Shown here in pieces: positions 43,286 through 51,445 of a DNA stretch of 64,000 nt. The stretch's first letter is position 1, and each line of letters begins with the position of its first letter. The notes beneath the pieces are model-generated. The model ran no database searches, was not told where the DNA came from, and saw only the letters and a program-made list of their open reading frames with translations. The stretch is from an uncultured Clostridia bacterium (GTDB lineage Bacteria > Bacillota > Clostridia > Christensenellales > Borkfalkiaceae). The position numbers and the translations under genes are program-made. The stretch covers positions 1 to 64,000 of the forward strand of contig CALVWV010000043.1 of assembly GCA_944368065.1 (NCBI GenBank), read 5' to 3'.

Positions 43286-43600
43286 ATGATGAAAAACAGT
43301 TTTGATAAGCAGAACTTTATTCACAATTTGAATCTTATGGTTAATTATGGCTGGGAACCTGAAATTGACTTGGAATGTAAAGATGGTAAAGTACGCGGAA
43401 TCGTTGCGTACCGCGATTGGATTGATGTTTATGATGAAAACTATAATCATATTAAAAAAATAAAAGAGACAGCTGAGTTGTTCGATATTATTCCGGCTGA
43501 AACTATTATATCCGCCATAGATAATTTTGGATTAGATTATTCTGAAGATTTAAGCGATACATTGATTATTGAAGACGGAGAACTGCATATTAAGGTCTGA
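43286..43600 (+). CDS. Small acidic hypothetical protein next to the tRNA-Leu element
   Basis: About 104 residues, soluble, acidic, and not recognised. It begins MMKNSFDKQNFIHNLNLMV and ends in an acidic DTLIIEDGELHIKV. Codons are strikingly AT-rich (AAT, GAT, ATT, TTT) compared with the GC-ending codons of neighbours, suggesting recent acquisition. The ATG at 43286 or 43289 is preferred because AGGGAA (43274-43279) fits; an ATG at 43259 lies upstream of the predicted transcript start. Its size and acidity resemble immunity or anti-defence proteins, but that is speculation. Confidence 0.6.
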   Translation: MMKNSFDKQNFIHNLNLMVNYGWEPEIDLECKDGKVRGIVAYRDWIDVYDENYNHIKKIKETAELFDIIPAETIISAIDNFGLDYSEDLSDTLIIEDGELHIKV

Positions 43601-43666
43601 AATCGTTAAGTCCGTATTACAGCAGCCGTATAATTTCAGACAGATAATAACTTCAACATACAACGC

Positions 43667-43708
43667 AAACATAGCTCAGACTTTTTCCCGAGCTATGTTT
43701 TTTATTAT
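43667..43708 (+). terminator. Intrinsic terminator in the gap before adhE
   Basis: A perfect 11-bp stem (43667-43677 with 43690-43700) followed by T-rich sequence. It ends the small-gene transcript. The rest of the 325-bp gap (43601-43926) is AT-rich, and I find no clear promoter hexamers for adhE. Confidence 0.9.
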
Positions 43709-43926
43709 TGTCGAGCAATGAAACAACTTTATCTGCTTTTTGCCCGGCATATAATTAACCGATGTTCCTTTTTAACTGTTTTTTAAAATACATAACAAAA
43801 TGCGCCGTTTTAAAAATTTTATGTTCGTACACTTGCCCTGAAGCGCTTCATTTGATAAAATTTAATCGATAAAAAAATTACGATTAATTTTTCACAATCG
43901 TTCAAAATTATCTTGAGGAGGTCGTT

Positions 43927-46536
43927 ATGGATTTTAAATTCACATACGATATCTGCGACAGCGTTGAAAAGCTGGAAGAGCAGATTAAAAGAGTAAGGGA
44001 AGCTCAGAAGATATTTTCTACCTATACACAGGAACAGGTAGATAAAATCTTTTTGGCGTGCGCAATAGCTGCGAACAAAGCAAGAATCCCGCTTGCAAAA
44101 CTTGCCGTAGAAGAAACAGGCATGGGCGTAGTCGAAGACAAGGTGATAAAGAACAACTATGCCGCCGAATACATCTACAATAAATACAAGTTCACCAAAA
44201 CCTGCGGCGTTATAGAGGAAGATAAGGCTTACGGCTTCAAAAAGATAGCTGAACCTATCGGTCTTATTTCCGCAGTCATTCCTACGACCAACCCCACATC
44301 CACGGCAATATTCAAAACGCTTATCTGCCTTAAAACGCGCAACGGCGTTATCATAAGCCCGCACCCCCGCGCAAAAAAGAGCACGATTGCCGCAGCAAAA
44401 ATAGTTTACGAAGCAGCTGTTGAAGCAGGCGCTCCCGAAGGCATTATCGGCTGGATAGACAGCCCTTCGCTTGAAATGACAAACCTGCTTATGACCGAAT
44501 CAGACACAATACTTGCAACGGGCGGTCCCGGCATGGTTAAGGCCGCTTACTCCAGCGGCAAGCCCGCGCTCGGCGTAGGCGCAGGCAATACCCCCGCGAT
44601 TATCGACGAATCGGCAGACATACTGCTTGCTGTCAGCTCCATAATTCATTCCAAGACGTTTGATAACGGCATGATATGCGCATCAGAACAGTCGGTTATC
44701 GTTGCGGATAAAATTTACGACAAGGTAAAGAAAGAGTTTGCATACCGCGGTTGCTATTTCCTCAACCCCGAAGAAACCGAAAAAGTAAGAAAGACCATAA
44801 TCATAAACGGCGCGCTTAACGCAAAAATAGTTGGTCAGAGCGCATACAAAATCGCCGCGCTTGCTGGCGTTAAAGTTCCCGAAAGCACCAAAATAATAAT
44901 CGGTGAAGTCGAATCCGTAGATATATCCGAAGAATTCGCTCACGAAAAGCTTTCACCCGTGCTTGCAATGTACAGGGCAAAGGACTTCGACGACGCGCTC
45001 AATAAAGCCGAAAAGCTTATAGCCGACGGCGGTTTCGGCCATACTTCCTCGATTTACCTCAATGAAAACATTGCAAAAGACAGGCTCGACAAATTCTGCG
45101 AACGCATGAAGACCTGCCGCGTACTTGTAAATACACCTTCCTCGCACGGCGGCATCGGCGATTTGTACAACTTCAAACTTGCGCCTTCATTAACGCTCGG
45201 TTGCGGCACGTGGGGCGGCAACTCTGTATCCGAAAACGTCGGCGTAAAACATCTTCTGAATATAAAATCAGTAGCCGAAAGGAGGGAAAACATGCTTTGG
45301 TTCAGAGCACCGCAGAAGGTATACATCAAAAAAGGCTGCCTGCCCGTAGCTTTAGACGAGCTTAAAACGGTAATGGGCAAGAAAAAGGCGTTCATCGTAA
45401 CGGACAGCTTCCTTTACAAGAGCGGATTTACAAAATGCATTACCGACAAGCTCGACGAAATGGGCATAGCGCACGATACGTTCTTCAACGTTGCTCCCGA
45501 CCCTACGCTGGCTTGCGCGCTTGAAGGCGTTGCTCAGATGCGCAACTTCGAGCCCGATACGATAATCGCGCTCGGCGGCGGCAGCGCTATGGACGCAGGT
45601 AAAATTATGTGGGTGCTTTACGAACATCCCGAAGCCGACTTCCTCGATATGGCAATGCGCTTTATCGATATCCGCAAGAGGGTTTATACCTTCCCCAAGA
45701 TGGGCGAAAAAGCATACTTCATCGCAATACCCACTTCGGCGGGCACAGGCTCCGAAGTTACGCCTTTCGCGGTTATCACCGACGAAAAGACGGGCGTTAA
45801 ATATCCCCTTGCAGACTACGAGCTCATGCCCAACATGGCGATAGTAGATACCGATCTGCATATGTCCGCGCCCAAGGGACTTACCTCGGCTTCCGGCATA
45901 GACGCCGTGACCCACGCGCTTGAAGCTTACGCTTCCGTAATGGCTACCGATTACACCGACGGACTTGCAATACAGGCGCTCAAAGTTATATTCAAATATC
46001 TGCCCCGCGCATACGAAAACGGTCAGACGGACGTTGAAGCGAGGGAGAAGATGGCTAACGCCGCAACCATGGCTGGCATGGCTTTCGCCAACGCATTCCT
46101 CGGCGTATGCCACTCCATGGCGCACAAGCTCGGCGCTTTCCATCACCTGCCTCACGGCATAGCCAACGCGCTTATGATAGACGAAGTTCTCCGCTTCAAT
46201 GCTGCAGAAGCGCCCGCTAAAATGGGCACGTTCAGCCAGTACGACCATCCCAAGACTTTAAGGCGCTACGCAGAAGTTGCCGAAGCTCTGGGTCTCGGCG
46301 GCAAGAACGATAAGGAAAAGCTTGAAAACCTTATCAAAGCCATAGACGAGCTCAAGGCAAAGATAGGCATAAAGAAGACGATAAAGGATTACGGCATAGA
46401 CGAAAACGACTTCCTTGCAAGGCTCGACGAAATGGTTGAACAGGCATTCGACGACCAGTGCACGGGCGCAAATCCCCGCTATCCTTTAATGAGCGAAATC
46501 AAGCAGATGTATCTCAATGCTTACTACGGCAAATAA
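43927..46536 (+). CDS. adhE: Bifunctional acetaldehyde-CoA/alcohol dehydrogenase
   Basis: An 869-residue AdhE fusion that converts acetyl-CoA to acetaldehyde and then ethanol, reoxidising two NADH. The N-terminal aldehyde dehydrogenase half (1-440) has PTTNPTSTAIFK, GGPGMVKAAYSSGKPALGVG and the catalytic Cys in FDNGMICASEQS. The C-terminal half (450-869) is an iron alcohol dehydrogenase with IIALGGGSAMDAGKIMW, TSAGTGSEVTPFAVI, and the iron ligands in GVCHSMAHKLGAFHHLPHG. GAGGAGG lies just before the ATG. It indicates fermentative ethanol production. The next gene follows after 15 bp. Confidence 0.97.
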   Translation: MDFKFTYDICDSVEKLEEQIKRVREAQKIFSTYTQEQVDKIFLACAIAANKARIPLAKLAVEETGMGVVEDKVIKNNYAAEYIYNKYKFTKTCGVIEEDKAYGFKKIAEPIGLISAVIPTTNPTSTAIFKTLICLKTRNGVIISPHPRAKKSTIAAAKIVYEAAVEAGAPEGIIGWIDSPSLEMTNLLMTESDTILATGGPGMVKAAYSSGKPALGVGAGNTPAIIDESADILLAVSSIIHSKTFDNGMICASEQSVIVADKIYDKVKKEFAYRGCYFLNPEETEKVRKTIIINGALNAKIVGQSAYKIAALAGVKVPESTKIIIGEVESVDISEEFAHEKLSPVLAMYRAKDFDDALNKAEKLIADGGFGHTSSIYLNENIAKDRLDKFCERMKTCRVLVNTPSSHGGIGDLYNFKLAPSLTLGCGTWGGNSVSENVGVKHLLNIKSVAERRENMLWFRAPQKVYIKKGCLPVALDELKTVMGKKKAFIVTDSFLYKSGFTKCITDKLDEMGIAHDTFFNVAPDPTLACALEGVAQMRNFEPDTIIALGGGSAMDAGKIMWVLYEHPEADFLDMAMRFIDIRKRVYTFPKMGEKAYFIAIPTSAGTGSEVTPFAVITDEKTGVKYPLADYELMPNMAIVDTDLHMSAPKGLTSASGIDAVTHALEAYASVMATDYTDGLAIQALKVIFKYLPRAYENGQTDVEAREKMANAATMAGMAFANAFLGVCHSMAHKLGAFHHLPHGIANALMIDEVLRFNAAEAPAKMGTFSQYDHPKTLRRYAEVAEALGLGGKNDKEKLENLIKAIDELKAKIGIKKTIKDYGIDENDFLARLDEMVEQAFDDQCTGANPRYPLMSEIKQMYLNAYYGK

Positions 46537-46551
46537 GAGGAGGAAATGATA

Positions 46552-47301
46552 ATGAAAGACGAAAAAATAATCTTCGAAGCACCCGGCAAAAAGATTTACA
46601 GGGACGGCGACAAGCTTGTAAAGCTCTTCGATAAGGGCTATTCCAAGGCAGATATCCTCAACGAGGCGCTCAATCAGGCGCGCGTTGAGGAAACTGACCT
46701 CAACATACCTAAAATTCAGGCTGTTTCGGTAGTAGACGGCTGCTGGTCAATAACCATGGACTACATAGAGGGAACTACGCTTGAACAGCTTATGAACGAC
46801 AACCCCGAAAAGCTGGACGAATACCTCAATATGTTTGTGGATATTCAGCTGAGCGTTCACTCCAAGCGCGTGCCACTTCTCAATATGCTCATCGAAAAGA
46901 TGAACAGAAAGATAAGCGCTGCAGACCTCGACGCAACAACGCGTTACGACCTGCACACCCGCCTCAACGGCATGAAGAGGCATGTCAAACTCTGCCACGG
47001 CGATTTCAACCCCAGCAACATAATAATAACGGCAGACGGCACGCCCTTCATAATAGACTGGGCACACGCTACCCAGGGCAATGCCGCGGCCGACGTCGCG
47101 CGCACTTACCTTCTGTTCTACCTGCAGGGCAAGGAAGAAGTGGCGGAAAAATACCTCAAACTTTTCTGCAAGAAAGCGGATACAGCCATACAGTACGTTC
47201 AGAAATGGATTCCCATAGTTGCCGCTTCGCGCCTTGTAAAAGCGCCCGAAGATGAAAAGGCATTCCTTATGCGCTGGATAGACGTCGTAGAATATGAATA
47301 A
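46552..47301 (+). CDS. APH-fold kinase-like protein downstream of adhE
   Basis: A 249-residue protein with the aminoglycoside/choline-kinase fold: KIYRDGDKLVKLF (ATP lysine region), ITMDYIEGTTLEQL (hinge), KLCHGDFNPSNIIITADG (catalytic loop) and FIIDWAHATQGNAAADVART (metal-binding Asp). The substrate is unknown. AGAGGAGG at 46536-46543 serves the ATG at 46552; the ATG at 46546 is too close. It lies 15 bp after adhE and ends in a terminator, so it is co-transcribed with adhE. A link to ethanol metabolism is not established. Confidence 0.82.
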   Translation: MKDEKIIFEAPGKKIYRDGDKLVKLFDKGYSKADILNEALNQARVEETDLNIPKIQAVSVVDGCWSITMDYIEGTTLEQLMNDNPEKLDEYLNMFVDIQLSVHSKRVPLLNMLIEKMNRKISAADLDATTRYDLHTRLNGMKRHVKLCHGDFNPSNIIITADGTPFIIDWAHATQGNAAADVARTYLLFYLQGKEEVAEKYLKLFCKKADTAIQYVQKWIPIVAASRLVKAPEDEKAFLMRWIDVVEYE

Positions 47302-47326
47302 TTATGCAGTTTAAATAAATTTTTAT

Positions 47327-47361
47327 AAGGTCTGCCCTAAAAAGCAGGCCTTATTTTGTTG
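47327..47361 (+). terminator. Intrinsic terminator of the adhE operon
   Basis: A 9-bp stem (47327-47335 with 47344-47352) with one T-G pair, an 8-nt loop and a TATTTTGTT tail. Confidence 0.85.
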
Positions 47362-47379
47362 TTAATTGCGATAATGTTG

Positions 47380-47388
47380 TGATATAAT
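47380..47388 (+). promoter_or_regulatory. Extended -10 promoter of the nfn operon
   Basis: TGA-TATAAT (47380-47388), a perfect extended -10, with TTGTTA 18 bp upstream (47359-47364). The predicted start near 47395 is only about 4 nt before the ATG at 47399, so the message would be nearly leaderless. Confidence 0.65.
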
Positions 47389-47398
47389 ATTTCGTATA

Positions 47399-48496
47399 AT
47401 GAAAAGTCTGATGTATTTTGCCGCAGTTGAATTTCCCGACGACCCGAACGTAGCGGGAAGAAAATATTGGTACGGTTGCCCGTTTGAGGACGCCGAACCG
47501 GGAGATGAAGTGCTGGCGCCGCTCGGCAGGCACAACAACCTGCAGAGGGGAGTCATACGGGAAGTGCGCTTTTCCAAAGATTACGAAGCGCCTTATCCCG
47601 TGTACATAATAAAATACATAAAAGATATAGTAAAAAAGCAAGGAGCTTGCAGCATGTATAAAATTATAGAAAAGAGAGAGCTGAACCCTACGGTTACAAT
47701 GATGGATATTTATGCGCCGCTTGTGGCCAGAAAGGCAGAGCCCGGACAGTTTATCATCCTTAGGGTTGACGACGAAGGAGAAAGAATTCCGCTTACAGTA
47801 GCCGGTTATAACAGAAAGGCAGGCACCGTTAAGATAATTTTTCAGGTAGTGGGAGCGACTACCATGAAACTCAACGAGAAAAATGAAGGCGACTGCATAG
47901 CCGATTTTTGCGGACCGCTCGGTTGCGCTACCGAGACAGAAGGACTTAAAAAAGTATGCATAGTCGGCGGCGGCGTAGGCTGCGCCATTGCCCTGCCCGT
48001 TGCGCAGAAACTGCACGAGCTCGGCTGTGAGGTGCACTCGGTAATTGGTTTCAGAAACAAGGACCTCGTAATTCTGGAAGACGAGTTCGCCGCATGCTCG
48101 GACAAACTCACCATTATGACAGACGACGGAAGTTACGGCAGAGGCGGCGTTGTCACCGAACCTTTGAAAGAAGCGCTCGCAAGCGGCGAAGCTTACGATA
48201 AAATAATTGCAATCGGTCCGCTTGTGATGATGAAGTTCGTCGTTGCTACGGCAAAGCCTTTCGGCGTGCCTGTAACCGTTTCCATGAACCCCATAATGAT
48301 AGACGGCACGGGCATGTGCGGCGGTTGCAGACTTACCGTAGGAGGCAAAACAAAATTTGCCTGCGTTGACGGACCCGACTTTGACGGATACGAGGTTGAC
48401 TTCGACGAAGCAATGGAAAGGGGCAGGATGTATTCCGCATTTGAATCGCATGCGCGCGAAGAGGAATGCAACCTTTTCAAAAAGGAGGTAAAGTAA
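47399..48496 (+). CDS. nfnA: NfnA-type ferredoxin-NADP+ reductase subunit with N-terminal extension
   Basis: The C-terminal 280 residues (from Met86 at 47654) match the alpha subunit of NADH-dependent ferredoxin:NADP+ oxidoreductase: FAD part PLTVAGYNRKAGTVKIIFQVVG, NAD part VCIVGGGVGCAIALPVAQ, and a [2Fe-2S] cluster in GTGMCGGCRLTVGG with KFACVDGPDFDGYEVDF. It bifurcates electrons between NADH, NADPH and ferredoxin with NfnB. Residues 1-85 are extra (YWYGCPFEDAEPGDEVLAPL), faintly like the N-terminal domain of PriA. A strong AAGGAG sits 8 bp before the internal ATG 47654, so a normal-length form may also be made. Confidence 0.85.
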   Translation: MKSLMYFAAVEFPDDPNVAGRKYWYGCPFEDAEPGDEVLAPLGRHNNLQRGVIREVRFSKDYEAPYPVYIIKYIKDIVKKQGACSMYKIIEKRELNPTVTMMDIYAPLVARKAEPGQFIILRVDDEGERIPLTVAGYNRKAGTVKIIFQVVGATTMKLNEKNEGDCIADFCGPLGCATETEGLKKVCIVGGGVGCAIALPVAQKLHELGCEVHSVIGFRNKDLVILEDEFAACSDKLTIMTDDGSYGRGGVVTEPLKEALASGEAYDKIIAIGPLVMMKFVVATAKPFGVPVTVSMNPIMIDGTGMCGGCRLTVGGKTKFACVDGPDFDGYEVDFDEAMERGRMYSAFESHAREEECNLFKKEVK

Positions 48497-48497
48497 A

Positions 48498-49910
48498 ATG
48501 GCGATAGAACCCAAAAAACATCCCATGCCCGTACAGGACCCGAAAGTACGCGCTCATAATTTTGACGAAGTCGCGTTGGGCTACGACGAAAAGACGGCGG
48601 TGGCAGAGGCGTTAAGATGCCTTAACTGCAAAAACAAGCCGTGCGTACAGGGTTGCCCGGTAAATATCGACATTCCCGACTTTATTTCCAAAGTCAAGGA
48701 GAGCAAGTTTGAAGAAGCTTACGAAATAATATCAAAAAGTTCATCGCTCCCCGCGGTCTGCGGCAGAGTGTGCCCTCAGGAAACGCAGTGCGAACAAAAG
48801 TGCACTTTAGGCATAAAGTTTGAACCTGTCGGCATCGGCAGACTCGAACGCTTCGTCGCCGATTATCACAATACATATTTCAAGGGCATTACCGCCGTAC
48901 CCGTTTCAAACGGACATAAAGTTGCCGTCGTGGGTTCGGGTCCTTCAGGACTTACCTGCGCGGGCGACCTCGCCAAAAAAGGATACCGCGTAACAGTTTT
49001 CGAAGCTCTGCACCTTGCGGGCGGTGTGCTCGTTTACGGCATCCCCGAATTCAGACTGCCCAAATCAATAGTAAAAAAAGAGACAGACGCTTTGAAAGAG
49101 TACGGCGTGGATATTCAGACGGACGTCGTAATAGGTAAAACGCTTACCGTTGACGAACTTTTTGAAATGGGCTATGAAGCCGTATTCATAGGCTCTGGCG
49201 CAGGACTTCCGAAATTTATGGGAATTCCCGGCGAAAGTCTTAAGGGCGTTTATTCGGCAAACGAATTTCTGACGCGCAACAACCTTATGAAGGCTTACCG
49301 CAACGACTCGGCAACGCCCATAATGCACGCAAAGCGCGTCGCCGTTGTAGGCGGCGGCAACGTTGCGATGGACGCCGCGCGCACCGCTTTAAGACTGGGT
49401 GCTGAAAGCGTGCATATTATTTACAGGCGCTCCATGGAGGAGATTCCCGCCCGCCGCGAAGAAGTTGAACACGCCGAAGAGGAAGGAATTATATTCGATA
49501 TCCTGCGCAATCCCGTGGAAATTCTCGGTTACCACAACCCTGAAAACAAACGCGACGAGAAAAACGGTTTCGTTACGGGCATTAAAGTAATTAAATGCGA
49601 GCTCGGCGAACCCGACGAACAGGGAAGGCGCCGCCCCGTGGAAATACCCGGAAGCGAGTACGTAATCGATGTGGACTGCGTCATAATGTCTATAGGCACG
49701 AGTCCCAACCCGCTCATCAAGAGCACAACGAAAGGTCTTGAAGTAAACCGCCGCGGCGGAATTATTGTCGAGGAACAGACAGGCAAAACGAGCAAAGACG
49801 GAGTTTATGCGGGCGGCGACGCAGTTACAGGCGCAGCTACCGTAATACTCGCCATGGGCGCGGGCAAAACTGCCGCAAAAGCGATAGACGAATATATAAT
49901 GTCCAGATAA
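48498..49910 (+). CDS. nfnB: NfnB / GltA-type NADPH-dependent oxidoreductase subunit
   Basis: A 470-residue flavoprotein related to the glutamate synthase small subunit. The N-terminal part has cysteine clusters for Fe-S (CLNCKNKPCVQGCPVNIDIP and CGRVCPQETQCEQKC). FAD binding: VAVVGSGPSGLTCAGDLAKK; NADPH binding: VAVVGGGNVAMDAARTALRL; and the C-terminal GVYAGGDAVTGAATVILAMG. Adjacency to NfnA (1 bp apart, AAGGAGG in between) makes the electron-bifurcating NfnAB complex likely, rather than a glutamate synthase, whose large subunit is absent. Confidence 0.93.
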   Translation: MAIEPKKHPMPVQDPKVRAHNFDEVALGYDEKTAVAEALRCLNCKNKPCVQGCPVNIDIPDFISKVKESKFEEAYEIISKSSSLPAVCGRVCPQETQCEQKCTLGIKFEPVGIGRLERFVADYHNTYFKGITAVPVSNGHKVAVVGSGPSGLTCAGDLAKKGYRVTVFEALHLAGGVLVYGIPEFRLPKSIVKKETDALKEYGVDIQTDVVIGKTLTVDELFEMGYEAVFIGSGAGLPKFMGIPGESLKGVYSANEFLTRNNLMKAYRNDSATPIMHAKRVAVVGGGNVAMDAARTALRLGAESVHIIYRRSMEEIPARREEVEHAEEEGIIFDILRNPVEILGYHNPENKRDEKNGFVTGIKVIKCELGEPDEQGRRRPVEIPGSEYVIDVDCVIMSIGTSPNPLIKSTTKGLEVNRRGGIIVEEQTGKTSKDGVYAGGDAVTGAATVILAMGAGKTAAKAIDEYIMSR

Positions 49911-49932
49911 GCCATACTGATAATAAATTAAC

Positions 49933-49958
49933 GCGCCCGCAGCTTAAGCTGCGGGCGC
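49933..49958. repeat. Perfect 26-bp palindrome
   Basis: GCGCCCGCAGCTT/AAGCTGCGGGCGC (49933-49958) is a perfect inverted repeat with no loop spacer. It lies 20 bp after nfnB and 20 bp before the next start. It lacks a T tract, so it is either a Rho-style or weak terminator, or an operator. Confidence 0.7.
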
Positions 49959-49977
49959 TTGAACGAGGTGAAGTTTT

Positions 49978-50376
49978 ATGCAACTGCAGCAAGTATTTTC
50001 ACAGGCGGAGGAAATTTCCGTATATAAAAACGGAGCGGGCGAAACATATGCGTGCGGAACGGAGAAATTTGAAGAGATAACCGCCGCATGGAATGGAATG
50101 CTGAAAGATTCGCACGTTATGCCGGCATTCGGCGTAAGCTTGGACGAATACACCGTAAACGCAATGAAAAACGGAGTGTGGGTGGAGTTCTGCTTCGGCG
50201 AAGAAAAGGTAATCGACGAATTGCCTTTTGAAAAACTCCTCGTTGAGGTCAGACCGGATTACAATGGTTTCAACGTAACGCGGTATATGAAAGATTGCGG
50301 TTACAGCGGCAGATGTTTTTATATTGACCTTAACAGCGGCGATATGAGCGCGCTTTACGACTATCTTACAAAGTAA
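49978..50376 (+). CDS. Conserved-looking hypothetical protein
   Basis: A 132-residue soluble protein I do not recognise. It starts MQLQQVFSQAEEISVYKNG, has a central DEYTVNAMKNGVWVEFCFG segment and ends SGDMSALYDYLTK. There is no signal, membrane segment or metal motif. GAGGTGAAG precedes the ATG. It sits between the nfnB palindrome and a terminator. Base composition is like its neighbours, so there is no sign of transfer. Confidence 0.7.
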   Translation: MQLQQVFSQAEEISVYKNGAGETYACGTEKFEEITAAWNGMLKDSHVMPAFGVSLDEYTVNAMKNGVWVEFCFGEEKVIDELPFEKLLVEVRPDYNGFNVTRYMKDCGYSGRCFYIDLNSGDMSALYDYLTK

Positions 50377-50458
50377 TTCAGCCGTTACCGTTTAGTCGGC
50401 ACAAACAAGATTTGCCATATTAAAGAATACAAACCGGATTTGCAAAATCATTATCAAA

Positions 50459-50490
50459 AAGCCTCCGCAGCATTGCGGAGGCTTAATTTT
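50459..50490. terminator. Bidirectional terminator
   Basis: A perfect 11-bp stem (50459-50469 with 50474-50484), 4-nt loop, A run upstream and TAATTTT downstream. It separates convergent genes. Confidence 0.88.
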
Positions 50491-50522
50491 AACTATCTGA
50501 ATAGTACTATGTCAGGCATTTT

Positions 50523-50777
50523 TTACTGTTTTACCGACTGTTTATAGGCTTCTATGGCCTTGCTGAGCTGGTCGGGGCAAGAAGTACCGTTGCGGCAGAG
50601 CACGCCTTTGAGAATATTTTCAACTTCGTCTATATCCCTGCCTTCGGCAAGGCGGGCAACGCCCTGCGTGTTGCCCGTGCAACCGCCGGCAAATTTTATG
50701 TTGCGGATTTTGTTATTTTCGTCAACGTCAAAAGTTATCGCGCGGGAGCAGGTCCCGTGAGTGCGGTATGTGAACAT
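50523..50777 (-). CDS. TSCPD domain-containing protein (TIGR03905 type)
   Basis: An 84-residue protein with the TSCPD fold: YRTHGTCSRAITFDVDE, a glycine-cysteine loop KFAGGCTGNTQGVARL, and the signature CRNGTSCPDQLSKAIEAYKQ. Related domains occur at the C-terminus of B12-dependent ribonucleotide reductase, where the cysteines bind zinc. The stand-alone function is unknown. The ATG at 50777 lies 1 bp past the stop of the upstream DUF4364 gene (TGATATG), indicating translational coupling. A longer in-frame start inside that gene is not supported. Confidence 0.88.
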   Translation of the reverse strand: MFTYRTHGTCSRAITFDVDENNKIRNIKFAGGCTGNTQGVARLAEGRDIDEVENILKGVLCRNGTSCPDQLSKAIEAYKQSVKQ

Positions 50778-50778
50778 A

Positions 50779-51303
50779 TCAGTCTGAAAGGTTCTCGTAT
50801 ATGACAGAATATACGTCGGAAGCCTTTTCCTCCCATTTTTTATATATTTTGTTCGCCGTCTTCCTGTCAGGAACCACAAATTTGAGCTCTAAAATAGGCT
50901 GGACGGGCGCAAGAATTTTAAGGTAAACGGTATAGGTGCCGTCTTTGTTCTGGTAGTAGTCGGAGCGGCATTCCTGCCTGTTGCGGTAGCGCGAACTGTT
51001 CTTTTTGACGAACTGGGAAATTTCCTCCCGTACGCTCTTGGGAATTTTTATATAAAAGTTCGCAAGCGTTTCGCGGCCGTCGGGAGTTATAGTATAAAGA
51101 GTGTCTTCATCTTCGTTTACGATGCATATGAAGTTATCGTCGAGGAGCTTATGAATTACGTTGACGCAGTCCATGTAGCCCATCCAGTCGTTAGATGAGG
51201 AGCACATGTCGACGATTGTCCTTTCTGATATGGCGCTCTCCATTTTATCGAACACGAAAAGAATTATTAATTTGTTTATTGATGTTTCTCCGGTGTTCAA
51301 CAT
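50779..51303 (-). CDS. DUF4364 family protein
   Basis: About 174 residues with the DUF4364 layout: an N-terminal winged-helix-like part (INKLIILFVFDKME, SERTIVDMCSSSNDWMGYMD), the wing TLYTITPDGRETLANFY, then a linker and a C-terminal domain (GTYTVYLKILAP). It is probably a cytoplasmic DNA-binding regulator; targets are unknown. The ATG at 51303 fits the family start and has AGAGGA upstream; a longer in-frame reading to 51369 overlaps a likely promoter region. It precedes and is coupled to the TSCPD gene. Confidence 0.83.
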   Translation of the reverse strand: MLNTGETSINKLIILFVFDKMESAISERTIVDMCSSSNDWMGYMDCVNVIHKLLDDNFICIVNEDEDTLYTITPDGRETLANFYIKIPKSVREEISQFVKKNSSRYRNRQECRSDYYQNKDGTYTVYLKILAPVQPILELKFVVPDRKTANKIYKKWEEKASDVYSVIYENLSD

Positions 51304-51407
51304 AACGCCGCTTATCCTCTTAGTGCAAAAAAGTGATATCATTATACATAATTTATGTTTTAAAAGCAACTAAATACTTAAAATTTTATGTGATTTTAAA
51401 AAAGTTG

Positions 51408-51416
51408 TGGTATAAT
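51408..51416 (+). promoter_or_regulatory. Extended -10 promoter
   Basis: TGG-TATAAT (51408-51416), a perfect extended -10 without a strong -35. It drives the hypothetical gene at 51446 and the nudix gene behind it. Confidence 0.6.
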
Positions 51417-51445
51417 CAGTAAAAAGAGTTTTTAAGGTAGAAGTT

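Noticed and set aside
43770..43815. Rex operator upstream of adhE
   Set aside because: TTGTTA-like half sites are present but spacing and symmetry do not fit the 18-bp Rex consensus.
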